A DNA stretch of 64,000 bases from an uncultured Collinsella sp. (GTDB lineage: Bacteria; Actinomycetota; Coriobacteriia; Coriobacteriales; Coriobacteriaceae): contig CABUUB010000002.1 of assembly GCA_902494625.1 (NCBI GenBank), positions 12,712-76,711 of the forward strand, given 5' to 3'. Position 1 is the stretch's first letter; every line of letters begins with the position of its first letter. Position numbers and translations under genes: made by a program. Below are positions 34,273-42,520 of the stretch, in pieces. The notes below the pieces were generated by a model. The model made no database searches, was not told the DNA's origin, and saw only the letters and a list, made by a program, of their open reading frames with translations.

Positions 34273-37200
34273 TATGCATTCACGACCTTTCCGGTTTCGC
34301 GATCGAGTTTTTGCGAGACGACGCGACTGACGCCGTCGGCTTGCATCGAGACGCCGTAGAGAACGTCAGCATCCTCCATAGTACGGCGCTGATGCGAGAT
34401 TACCAAGAGCTGCGTATCGGAACGCAGCACATCGAGAGCACCGATGAGCTTGGACAGGTTGGCGTCGTCGAGCGCGGCCTCGACCTCGTCCAGCACATAG
34501 AACGGCACCGTGCGAGTACGGTATACGGCAAAGAGCAGGGCGAGCGCCGTCAGGCTCTTCTCGCCACCCGACATGAGCATCATCTTGGTGATGCGCTTAC
34601 CGCGCGGCTGCGCCACGACCTCAATGCCCGTCTCGGCCGGATGCTCGGGGTCGGTCATCTCCAGATGCGCCTGGCCACCCGGGAACAGCATGGCGAAGAT
34701 CTCGCGGAAGTTCGCATCGACCTTCTCAAAGGTCACCAGGAAGGCCTTGCGCATCTTGCGGTCAATCGCCACGGTGATCTTGGTGAGCGCCTTGCGCGCG
34801 CTCTCCAGATCGGCCAGCTGCTCCTCGATGTAATCGGCGCGGCGCTTGAGCTGCTCGTACTCCTCCATGGCAACCTGGTTCACGGGGCCCAGATTGTTGA
34901 TTTGGCGCACGAGTTGGTTGAGCTCGCGCTCGGCAGCGTCGCGATCGGTGGGCGCCGGCAGCATGAGCGCTTCCTCGAGCACCGTAGTGCCATCAGCGGT
35001 GATGGCCTTGATGGCAGCCTCGACCTGCACCTCGAGCTTGCCGCGTGCGACCTTGAACTCGTTTTGCGTCGCCGTGGCAGCATCGACCCGCTCCTTGGCG
35101 CGGGCGACCTCGGTCTTGGCGTCCTCGATGGTCTTCTTTAGCGAAGCCGAGTCCGCCTCCTCAAGCGTTGCCTGATCGCGCAAGCGCGCAGCCCAGTCCG
35201 AGGCGCGCTCCAACAGGGCAGAATAGCGCTCGTGCATGGGATCGACGCGAAGGCGCAGCAGCTCAAGCGAGCGCGAAGCCTGGCGTGTTCCGCGGATACG
35301 GCGGTCGATGCCTTCCAGGCGATGCTCAAGATCGGGCACGCGGCCCTTCAGCGAACGCAGGCGCTCGCTCGTCTGGGCCAGCCGGACCTTGGCATCGGCG
35401 AGCTTGCCGGCTGCCTCGGAATCATCACGGCGCACGCGATCGAGTTCGTCGTTGGCCTCGACAATCTGCAAGCCCAAATCGCTTGCCTGCGCGCGAGCCT
35501 CGTCACGCGAACGGGTGAGCTCGTCCACGCGCGGGCGCGAAGCGCGAACGGCCTCGGCAGCCTGCTCGCGGCGCTTAGAAATCCGTACCCGCTCGACCTC
35601 GGCATTGTTGGCACTCTGCTCCAGGCGGCCGATCTCGGACAGCAGGGAGCGACGCTCGCCCTCAAGGCGGGCAATCTCGCCGGCAGCATCGCCCTCGGCG
35701 GCACGGGTCTCCTCAACGGCAGCATTGGCCTCGACGACCTGATCCGAAACATGCTCAAACACGGCAGCAAGATCGGGCTCCAGGCCTTCCAGCTCGCGGA
35801 TACGACGCTTGCGCTCCAGGGCGCCCGAAGCCTCGCCGGCATCAAGCCCCACGCGAACCAAGCCGCCGCAGGCAACGCGTGCGCCATCGGGAGTCACATA
35901 GGTCACGCCATCAACGACCGGCGCGGACAGCGCGGCAGCCAAGTCATCGACCACGTAATAGCCGCCGAGCAATGCCTCGACGACCGGACCGTAGCCCGCA
36001 CGCACGGACAGACGATCAACAAGACGGGTACCGGCGGCACCCTCGGCAGCCGCAGAGCCGCTCACGCTGCGCGCCACCAGCAGCGCCTCGCCCGAGGCCT
36101 TCTTCTGGTCCAGCGCAGCGCGACCGGCGCGCTCAAGTGCGGCAGCGTTATCGAACAACAGGGCATCGATATCGCCGGCGAGCAGCTGCTCAACCAAGCC
36201 CTCAAGCTCACGAGGTGCCTCGAGCACATCGCCCAGACGACCCGAGACATCGTCGCCCAGCGCGCCCACCAGACGGCTTACGAGCGGCGAGCTGTCGGCC
36301 ATGCGAGCATCAAGCTTCTTTTGGCTGGCAAGCTCCGAGCGCACCTCGGACAGCTTGTTGCGTGCCTCGCCCTCGCGGGCACGCAGGTCCTTGAGGGCAG
36401 CCCGTGCCGTCTCGGTGGCCTCGCGCGCATCGCTCTGGGCCTGACGAGCCGCCTCAAGGGCGCTCTCAAGCTCCTCAGCACGGTCGCGGCGGCTATCAAG
36501 CGATGCCGTGACCTCCTCGAGCTGTTCATCGATCTGCTCCAGGCGCGAGGCATACATGTTGTCCTCGACCTCGGCGTTGCTCAGCGAGTCCTTCACCTTG
36601 GCGAGCTCGAGCGCAGCATTATCGGCAACGCGCTGCACATCGCGCTGTTCGCGCGTGAGCTGCGAAATCTGATTGTCGAGCGCAACGCGACGCTCGTGGA
36701 GCTCGGCGGCGGCAGGACCAGCGGCGTCAACGTCCTCCTGGGCCTGCATATGCGCGCCGGTCACTTCCTCGAGCTGAGCACGTGCGTCCTCGAGCTCCTC
36801 GACCACGCGACGGCGCTGATGCTCGGAGCTCGAGATCTGGCCACGCATGTCGGACAGGCGCGACACCATGTTATGGCCCTTTTCCTCGAGCAGACGCATG
36901 TCTGAGTTAATCCGACCGACCACGTCTTGCATATGGCGGCGCTGCTCGCCCAAGTCGCCCACAAACAGGCCCTTTTCCTCGAGCATAACTTGGAGCTTCT
37001 CGAGCTCGCGCTCCTTTTCACCTAAGCGGTATTGCGCAAGCTCAAGCTCGGCAGCGCCCTCCTTGGAGCGGCTCTCAAGGTCGTTCCACTGCGATTGCAG
37101 CGAACGCAGCTCGTCAACGGCCAGCATCTGCGTAAGCTCGTTCGCGCGCGAGGACAGCTCTTTGTACTTGCGCGCGCGATCGACCTGACGCTCCAGCGGT

Positions 37201-37808
37201 CGCAGCTGACGGGCGATTTCCTTGTTGATATCGCGGGCACGGGTCAGGTGCTCGTCCATCGATTTGATCTTTTTGAGCGCACGCTCCTTGCGACGCTTGT
37301 GCTTGGAGATGCCGGCGGCCTCCTCAATAAGGGCACGGCGCTCCTCGGGGCGGCTCTGCAAAATGGCATCGAGCTTGCCCTGGCTGATGATGGAATGCGT
37401 ATCCTTGCCCAGACCCGAGTCGTGCAGGATGTCCTGGATGTCCATCAGGCGGCACGGGCTCGAGTTGATGAGGTACTCACTCTCGCCCGAGCGATACATG
37501 CGGCGGGTGATGGCCACCTCGTCAAAGTCGACGGGCAGCATATGGTCCGAATTGTCGAGAACCAGCGTAACCTCGGCCACACCCACCGGCTTGCGCGCCG
37601 ACGAGCCCGAGAAGATGACGTCTTCCATGGCCTGGCCACGCAGCTGCTTGGCGCTCTGCTCGCCCAGGACCCACAGGATCGAGTCGGAGATGTTCGATTT
37701 TCCCGAGCCGTTGGGACCGACGATGACGGTCAGGCCCGGCTCAAACGTCATATGGGCGCGGTCGGCAAACGACTTGAACCCTTTGAGCGTGAGGGACTTG
37801 AGATACAC
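34272..37808 (-). CDS. smc: Chromosome segregation ATPase SMC
   Basis: An 1178-residue condensin subunit. The N-terminal Walker A is GPNGSGKSN (about 32-40). Two long coiled coils flank a hinge near 510-660 with GRLGDVLEAP and ARVACGG segments. The C-terminal ATPase half has the signature LLMSGGEKSLTALAL-like block and the Walker B FYVLDEVEAALDD. Length is typical. The start is GTG at 37808 following GAGGAA, 10 bp after rnc. Its usual partners scpA/scpB are not in the window. Confidence 0.97.
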   Translation of the reverse strand: MYLKSLTLKGFKSFADRAHMTFEPGLTVIVGPNGSGKSNISDSILWVLGEQSAKQLRGQAMEDVIFSGSSARKPVGVAEVTLVLDNSDHMLPVDFDEVAITRRMYRSGESEYLINSSPCRLMDIQDILHDSGLGKDTHSIISQGKLDAILQSRPEERRALIEEAAGISKHKRRKERALKKIKSMDEHLTRARDINKEIARQLRPLERQVDRARKYKELSSRANELTQMLAVDELRSLQSQWNDLESRSKEGAAELELAQYRLGEKERELEKLQVMLEEKGLFVGDLGEQRRHMQDVVGRINSDMRLLEEKGHNMVSRLSDMRGQISSSEHQRRRVVEELEDARAQLEEVTGAHMQAQEDVDAAGPAAAELHERRVALDNQISQLTREQRDVQRVADNAALELAKVKDSLSNAEVEDNMYASRLEQIDEQLEEVTASLDSRRDRAEELESALEAARQAQSDAREATETARAALKDLRAREGEARNKLSEVRSELASQKKLDARMADSSPLVSRLVGALGDDVSGRLGDVLEAPRELEGLVEQLLAGDIDALLFDNAAALERAGRAALDQKKASGEALLVARSVSGSAAAEGAAGTRLVDRLSVRAGYGPVVEALLGGYYVVDDLAAALSAPVVDGVTYVTPDGARVACGGLVRVGLDAGEASGALERKRRIRELEGLEPDLAAVFEHVSDQVVEANAAVEETRAAEGDAAGEIARLEGERRSLLSEIGRLEQSANNAEVERVRISKRREQAAEAVRASRPRVDELTRSRDEARAQASDLGLQIVEANDELDRVRRDDSEAAGKLADAKVRLAQTSERLRSLKGRVPDLEHRLEGIDRRIRGTRQASRSLELLRLRVDPMHERYSALLERASDWAARLRDQATLEEADSASLKKTIEDAKTEVARAKERVDAATATQNEFKVARGKLEVQVEAAIKAITADGTTVLEEALMLPAPTDRDAAERELNQLVRQINNLGPVNQVAMEEYEQLKRRADYIEEQLADLESARKALTKITVAIDRKMRKAFLVTFEKVDANFREIFAMLFPGGQAHLEMTDPEHPAETGIEVVAQPRGKRITKMMLMSGGEKSLTALALLFAVYRTRTVPFYVLDEVEAALDDANLSKLIGALDVLRSDTQLLVISHQRRTMEDADVLYGVSMQADGVSRVVSQKLDRETGKVVNA

Positions 37809-37818
37809 GGTTCCTCGC

Positions 37819-38544
37819 TTAAACAGGCTTCTTGTTCAGAATCACGCCGTTGGTGGTGTAGCCCATGCGGTCGAGTGCCTCGAGCGCAGCGGCCCCCTCG
37901 GCCTCCTTCTTGGAGGAACCGGTGCCGCGGCCCTGGCGAATACCGTCGATGAGCACCACAGCGGTAAAGGTGGGCGCATGCGCGGGGCCCTCGGAACCGA
38001 CCAGCTTATACGCGGGAGGCTCGTGGCCGTCGGCCTGCACGCACTCCTGCAAAAACGACTTGGGGTTCGCGGGGTGCTCGGCACGCTCGGAGGCCAAATG
38101 GGGCTTAAGCGTACGGTGGATAAAGTCCGCCGCAACGTCCCAGCCGGCATCCAGGTACAGGGCGCCCACGAGCGACTCGTAGACGTTCTCGAGCGCCGAA
38201 TGCAGGCCGCGCGCGCCCGTGCCGGTCTCGGAGGCACCAAAGATGATGATGTCGTCGATGCCCAGCTCATGGGAGACATCGGACAGCGTGGCACCCGAGA
38301 CGAGCGACACCTTCAGGCGCGTAAGCTTGCCCTCGTCAAACTCGGGATAGGACTCAAAGAGCGAGCGGGCAACCACGGCGCCCAAAATGGAATCGCCCAA
38401 AAACTCAAGGCGCTCATAGCTCGCCGAGACGGGCTGACCTTCCACGGCAGAGGGGTGCGTGAGCGCCGCGCGCAGCAGCACCTTGTTATTGAACTCGTGG
38501 CCCAGGATTTCCTGGGCGCGCGCGAGTCGTTGAGATAAAGCCAA
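37819..38544 (-). CDS. rnc: Ribonuclease III
   Basis: A 241-residue double-stranded-RNA nuclease for rRNA and mRNA processing. The signature ERLEFLGDSILG holds catalytic acids, with the later ENVYESLVGALYLDAG. The C-terminal dsRNA-binding domain is GSGKSKKEAEG-like (GTGSSKKEAEGAAALEAL). The start is TTG at 38544; AAGGAGG lies 8 bases upstream, 3 bp after acpP. Confidence 0.96.
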   Translation of the reverse strand: MALSQRLARAQEILGHEFNNKVLLRAALTHPSAVEGQPVSASYERLEFLGDSILGAVVARSLFESYPEFDEGKLTRLKVSLVSGATLSDVSHELGIDDIIIFGASETGTGARGLHSALENVYESLVGALYLDAGWDVAADFIHRTLKPHLASERAEHPANPKSFLQECVQADGHEPPAYKLVGSEGPAHAPTFTAVVLIDGIRQGRGTGSSKKEAEGAAALEALDRMGYTTNGVILNKKPV

Positions 38545-38547
38545 GAC

Positions 38548-38790
38548 TTAGGCCTCCTTGGCGTTTTCAATAGCGTCGACAGCGTCGGCGACAGAGTTGA
38601 GCGACAGCAGGGTCTCGTCATCGATCTCGAGGTCGAACTCGTCCTCGATGGCCGTCACCAGCTGCAGACGCTCGAGCGAATCGGCATCGAGATCGTCAAA
38701 GGTAGTCTCGTCGCTAATGTCGGCGACATCGACGCCCAGAACGTCAGCGGCGACTTCGGCGATCTTATCGAAGATTTCGGAGCGGTCCAT
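38548..38790 (-). CDS. acpP: Acyl carrier protein
   Basis: An 80-residue acidic helical carrier. The phosphopantetheine Ser is in DLDADSLERLQL. The ATG at 38790 follows AGGA; a longer frame upstream is not supported. It lies between plsX and rnc without the fabD/fabG genes often found there. Confidence 0.96.
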   Translation of the reverse strand: MDRSEIFDKIAEVAADVLGVDVADISDETTFDDLDADSLERLQLVTAIEDEFDLEIDDETLLSLNSVADAVDAIENAKEA

Positions 38791-38914
38791 AGCGCTTCCT
38801 CTCGTATTGCGTGAACAACAACGCGCTGGCGCCGCAAGTGCAGCACCAAGACACGGTTTTGATTCTACCCCACGACGAAGGCCGCGAGGCACATAACAGC
38901 GCTCTAACTCGCTC

Positions 38915-39934
38915 CTACAAAACGATGCCGTCCATAGAGTTGGCGACGTTCTCGACCAGCCCGGCGCGCACGGCCTCCGCCGCGGCGAGCGTACCGTTTT
39001 TGACAGCCTCGACCGAGGTGGCACCGTGGCCGATCAGCACCACGCCACGCAGGCCCAGCAGAATGGCGCCGCCCTTAGCATCGCCCGAGAGCTTTGCCTT
39101 GATCTCGCGCATCTGCTTTTTGATGAGCAGCGCGGCAATCTTGGTGCCAAGCGAAGCCATAAAAGCACCCTTGAGCTCTTGCAGCAAAAACTTAGCGGCG
39201 CCCTCGGTTGCCTTGAGCGCGATGTTGCCCGACATGCCATCGGCAACGACGACGTCAAAGTTACCCGAGGTCAGGTCGGTGCCCTCGCAGTTGCCCACAA
39301 AGCCGGGAACGGCGGCCTTCATGGCAGGGAAGCAGGACTTGGTAAAGATGGAGCCCTTCTCATCCTCGGTGCCGTTGCCGAGCAGACCGACGCGGGGATG
39401 CTCAATGCCCAAGACGACGCGCGCATAGGCGCTACCCATCTGGGCAAAACGCACCATGTCGTCGACCTCGACATCGGGGTTGGCGCCCATGTCGCACAGG
39501 ACCGTCAGGCCGCCGGCGCGGTTGGGCAGTGCATTGGTAAGGCACGGACGTACCGGTTGCTTCTTGCCCTCGGCCTGATACCTAAACGGCGTCACGTAGG
39601 CGGTAGCGGCAGCGGTCATGGCGCCGGTGGAGCCGGCAGAGAAGAACGCATCCGCGTTGCCCTTCTTAATGGCGCGGCAGGCAAGCACGATCGAGGACTT
39701 GCGCTTGGTCATCACGGCTCGAATGGGATCGTCATCCATGGCGATGACATCGGGCGCCTCCAAGGCCTCAACGCGAGCGTGAGCCGCGGCAAAGGGGTTC
39801 ACGATCTCTGCGGGACCGACGGCCAAGACCTCGATATCGGGATCCGCCGCAAGCGCCGCCTCGATACCGTCGAGGACAACCTGAGGCTTCTCGTCTCCAC
39901 CCACAACGTCTACACAAACGCGAACGTTACTCAT
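38915..39934 (-). CDS. plsX: Phosphate acyltransferase PlsX
   Basis: A 339-residue enzyme turning acyl-ACP into acyl-phosphate for phospholipid synthesis. Motifs are GGDEKPQVVLDGI, ADAFFSAGSTGAMTAAA, LCDMGANPDV, LLGNGTEDEKG and VVADGMSGNIALKATEG. The start at 39934 is favoured over the ATG at 39940 because AAGGAG is then 7 bases away instead of one. The 124 bp to acpP show no further gene. Confidence 0.95.
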   Translation of the reverse strand: MSNVRVCVDVVGGDEKPQVVLDGIEAALAADPDIEVLAVGPAEIVNPFAAAHARVEALEAPDVIAMDDDPIRAVMTKRKSSIVLACRAIKKGNADAFFSAGSTGAMTAAATAYVTPFRYQAEGKKQPVRPCLTNALPNRAGGLTVLCDMGANPDVEVDDMVRFAQMGSAYARVVLGIEHPRVGLLGNGTEDEKGSIFTKSCFPAMKAAVPGFVGNCEGTDLTSGNFDVVVADGMSGNIALKATEGAAKFLLQELKGAFMASLGTKIAALLIKKQMREIKAKLSGDAKGGAILLGLRGVVLIGHGATSVEAVKNGTLAAAEAVRAGLVENVANSMDGIVL

Positions 39935-40021
39935 ATACATACTCCTTATACAAAAATGGCCGACTCATTGAGCCGGCCATTGTGGTTCCAGTTGGAACGG
40001 CATCGCATCCAGAGTATACAG

Positions 40022-40201
40022 TTACTCGGTAACGATAACCTCGCGGTCCTTGTAGAAACCGCAGCTGGGGCACACGTGGTGCGGGAGCTTGACAGCGCCG
40101 CAACGGGGGCACGTGGACTGAGCCGCAGCCGAGATCTTCATGTTGGCGGAACGACGGGTGTGAGTGCGGATACGACCCTGCTTTTGTTTAGGTACGGGCA
40201 T
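40022..40201 (-). CDS. rpmF: 50S ribosomal protein L32
   Basis: A 59-residue ribosomal protein, MPVPKQKQGRIRTHTRRSAN..., with a zinc ribbon CPRCGAVKLPHHVCPSCG (Cys-x2-Cys twice). It sits between the YceD-type gene and plsX, as in many bacteria. Confidence 0.96.
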   Translation of the reverse strand: MPVPKQKQGRIRTHTRRSANMKISAAAQSTCPRCGAVKLPHHVCPSCGFYKDREVIVTE

Positions 40202-40265
40202 AGTGACCTTCCTTATGAACTATCCAGTGTGGCGATTACGCGCAAGTAGCGATACTACCACAGTT

Positions 40266-40820
40266 TTACTCGTCAAGCTTGAGATTCTTCAATGCTGCAA
40301 ATGGATTTTCCGTGGCAGCGGCCCATTCGGCCTCTGCTTGAGCGGCGCAATCGCATTGCTCGACGTTGAGATTGATGCCGCAGGTGGGGCACAGGCCGCG
40401 ACAATCGGGCTTGCACAGGACAACGAACGGCGTGTCCATGACGACCGCGTCGTTGATGGGCTCGCCCAGATCGACGATGCGATCCTCGCCCAGCAGCTCG
40501 TAGCCGTCTTCGTAGGCCTCGGGGTCCTCGGGCTCGTTAAAGAGATAGAATTCCTCAATCTCACCGGCGATATCAAACGAAGCGGGCTCCAGGCAACGGT
40601 CGCACTCACCGGTTGCGTGCGCGCGGACCATGCCCGTAAGCAGAACACCGGTGCCGGCATTGGTAAAGACCACGTCGTAGTCAATGCCGTCCTGCAGCTG
40701 GTACTCCTTCTCGCCCACCGTATAGGCGGCGACATCGACCTTGCCGGTCAGCGGATACGAGTCTCCGGGAAACTCGAGCTGCTCGGAAAGATCGACGGTA
40801 ACGTTCGGGAACTCAGCCAT
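40266..40820 (-). CDS. YceD/DUF177 family protein
   Basis: A 184-residue member of the YceD family, linked to 23S rRNA accumulation in plants and E. coli. The family signature is present: GECDRCLEPA, then CKPDCRGLCPTCGINLN and CDC, a set of cysteines likely binding zinc. It precedes rpmF, the standard gene pair. The ATG at 40820 overlaps the stop of the DivIVA-like gene by one base. Confidence 0.92.
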   Translation of the reverse strand: MAEFPNVTVDLSEQLEFPGDSYPLTGKVDVAAYTVGEKEYQLQDGIDYDVVFTNAGTGVLLTGMVRAHATGECDRCLEPASFDIAGEIEEFYLFNEPEDPEAYEDGYELLGEDRIVDLGEPINDAVVMDTPFVVLCKPDCRGLCPTCGINLNVEQCDCAAQAEAEWAAATENPFAALKNLKLDE

Positions 40821-41317
40821 TACCACTGACCATTCTGCTGGGCGGCACCCTCGTTAAGCTGCTGGCGACAACGGGTGACGGTGCCGGTCAGGCTCTTGAG
40901 GTTCTCCTCGAGGTGCGTAAAGACCTGCTCGGCGTAATCCTCGGCGGCATAGCGCGTCTCGCGTTCATACTGCTGGGCACGGTCGCGGATATCGTCGGCC
41001 TGCTGCTGCGCCAAGCGGACGATCTCCTGCTCACCGGCAATGGTGAGGGCCTGCTGCTGAGCATCGGCGATGATGGAATCGGCCTGAGCGGCGGCGGAAG
41101 CCATAAGCTCCTCGCGCTCCTTGAGGATACGGCGGGACTTCTGCCATTCCTCGGGATAGCTCATGCGGATCTCGTCGAGGATGTTAAAGAAGACGTCGGC
41201 GTCGATAACCTTCATCTGGGCGTTCTTGCCGAACGGCGTCTTAGCCTCTTCGATGAGCCCCTCGAGCTCGTCGACAAGACTCACGATCCTGTCGCCAGGA
41301 AAATTCTCGCCCGGCAT
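40820..41317 (-). CDS. DivIVA-like coiled-coil protein
   Basis: A 165-residue, Glu/Gln/Ala-rich protein. The N-terminal part (DRIVSLVDELEGLIEEA...) precedes a long coiled coil (about 60-150) with AAAQADSIIADAQQQALTIAGEQEIVRLAQQQADDI. This resembles ATPase-b/DivIVA-type helices and a cell-division or polar-growth scaffold is possible, but no strict DivIVA N-terminal motif is seen. The start at 41317 follows AAAGGAG. Confidence 0.65.
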   Translation of the reverse strand: MPGENFPGDRIVSLVDELEGLIEEAKTPFGKNAQMKVIDADVFFNILDEIRMSYPEEWQKSRRILKEREELMASAAAQADSIIADAQQQALTIAGEQEIVRLAQQQADDIRDRAQQYERETRYAAEDYAEQVFTHLEENLKSLTGTVTRCRQQLNEGAAQQNGQW

Positions 41318-41385
41318 CCGGTCTCCTTTCATAGGTAACATATCATCGTGTTAGTTTACCACATGCCACCAGGCATTAAAAAACG

Positions 41386-41883
41386 TCACGAAAAGCGATG
41401 TTTGAGCGCCTTGACCACATTGGGCGGAACAAAATTAGAGACGTCACTACCGAGCGAGGCAATCTGGCGAACCACCGAGCTCGAGATATAGCCGTACTGC
41501 GGAGCACTCATGACAAAGATGGACTCCAGCTCGTTATCCAGGCGGTAGTTGAGGTCGGCCTGCTGCAACTCGTACTCAAAGTCGGTCATGGCACGCAGGC
41601 CCTTGACCACGGCTCCTGCTCCCTGTTCGCGGGCAAAATCGACCAAGAGCCCGGTGAAGGGCAGCACCTCGACGCCGTCAATATCACCGAGCGCCTCACG
41701 GGCCAGCGCCACGCGCTCATCGAGCATAAACGTGGTGCCGACGCCGTTTTTGCCCTGCGACTCGGCAACGGCCACGATCACGCTGGGAAAGATGCGGCGG
41801 GCGCGGCGGATGACGTCGATATGGCCAAACGTGATGGGATCGAAGGTGCCCGGGACAATCACGCGGTTGATGGTGTCATTCAT
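41386..41883 (-). CDS. coaD: Phosphopantetheine adenylyltransferase
   Basis: A 165-residue nucleotidyltransferase for the penultimate CoA step. It has GTFDPITFGHIDVI (TxGH), VVKGLRAMTDFEYELQ and ISSSVVRQIA. The start at 41883 has GGAGG 7 bases upstream, inside the 3' end of rsmD (8-bp overlap). Confidence 0.96.
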   Translation of the reverse strand: MNDTINRVIVPGTFDPITFGHIDVIRRARRIFPSVIVAVAESQGKNGVGTTFMLDERVALAREALGDIDGVEVLPFTGLLVDFAREQGAGAVVKGLRAMTDFEYELQQADLNYRLDNELESIFVMSAPQYGYISSSVVRQIASLGSDVSNFVPPNVVKALKHRFS

Positions 41884-42520
41884 GGGCGTCCTCCAAAGGC
41901 GCATCCTCGTCATTGTCGCTGTCGTCGGCGTTGTCGGCCTCGTTCGTGGCCGACCAGCGCAACAAGTCAACCGAAGTTATGCCGTAGCGCTTCTCGCGCA
42001 CGGTCTCAAAGCCGGCCGGGTGAGCGCCCGTATCGGCCGCGGCGTGCTCAAAGAGCGCGTAGGCGCCCTGTGCCAGCAAGCCTTGCTGAGCTAGGTTCTG
42101 TAGCAGATCCTCGACCGGCTCGGCGCCAAAAGCATAAGGCGGGTCGAGCAGGACCAGGTCAAAGGGACCGCCCGGCACGCGGCCGCGCGAGGCGCTTGCC
42201 AGCACGTCACCCGTCACCACGCGCCAACGCGCACGGTCACGGCACAGCGACTCGATATTCTTGGTAATCAGACGAGCAGCGTTGCGATCGATCTCGAACG
42301 TGGTGAGCGAGCGGGCACCGCGCGAGAGCATCTCAATGCCCAAGGCGCCGGAGCCGCCAAAGGCATCCAGCACGCGGACCTCGTCCAGATCGAAGTCGAA
42401 TGCCGACATGACCATAGATGCGCACGCCTCGCGCACGCGATCGGTCGTGGGGCGGGTGACATCGCGACCACGGGGCTCTTCGATCTTGCGACCGCGCCAT
42501 TCGCCGCCGATGATTCTCAT
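41876..42520 (-). CDS. rsmD: 16S rRNA (guanine-966-N2)-methyltransferase RsmD
   Basis: A 214-residue SAM-dependent methyltransferase: MRIIGGEWRGRKI, RPTTDRVREACASM, VLDAFGGSGALGIEMLSRGA and the catalytic LLDPPYAFG. An acidic Asp/Glu/Asn tail of about 25 residues extends past the usual end. The ATG overlaps the recG stop by 4 bp. Confidence 0.94.
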   Translation of the reverse strand: MRIIGGEWRGRKIEEPRGRDVTRPTTDRVREACASMVMSAFDFDLDEVRVLDAFGGSGALGIEMLSRGARSLTTFEIDRNAARLITKNIESLCRDRARWRVVTGDVLASASRGRVPGGPFDLVLLDPPYAFGAEPVEDLLQNLAQQGLLAQGAYALFEHAAADTGAHPAGFETVREKRYGITSVDLLRWSATNEADNADDSDNDEDAPLEDAHE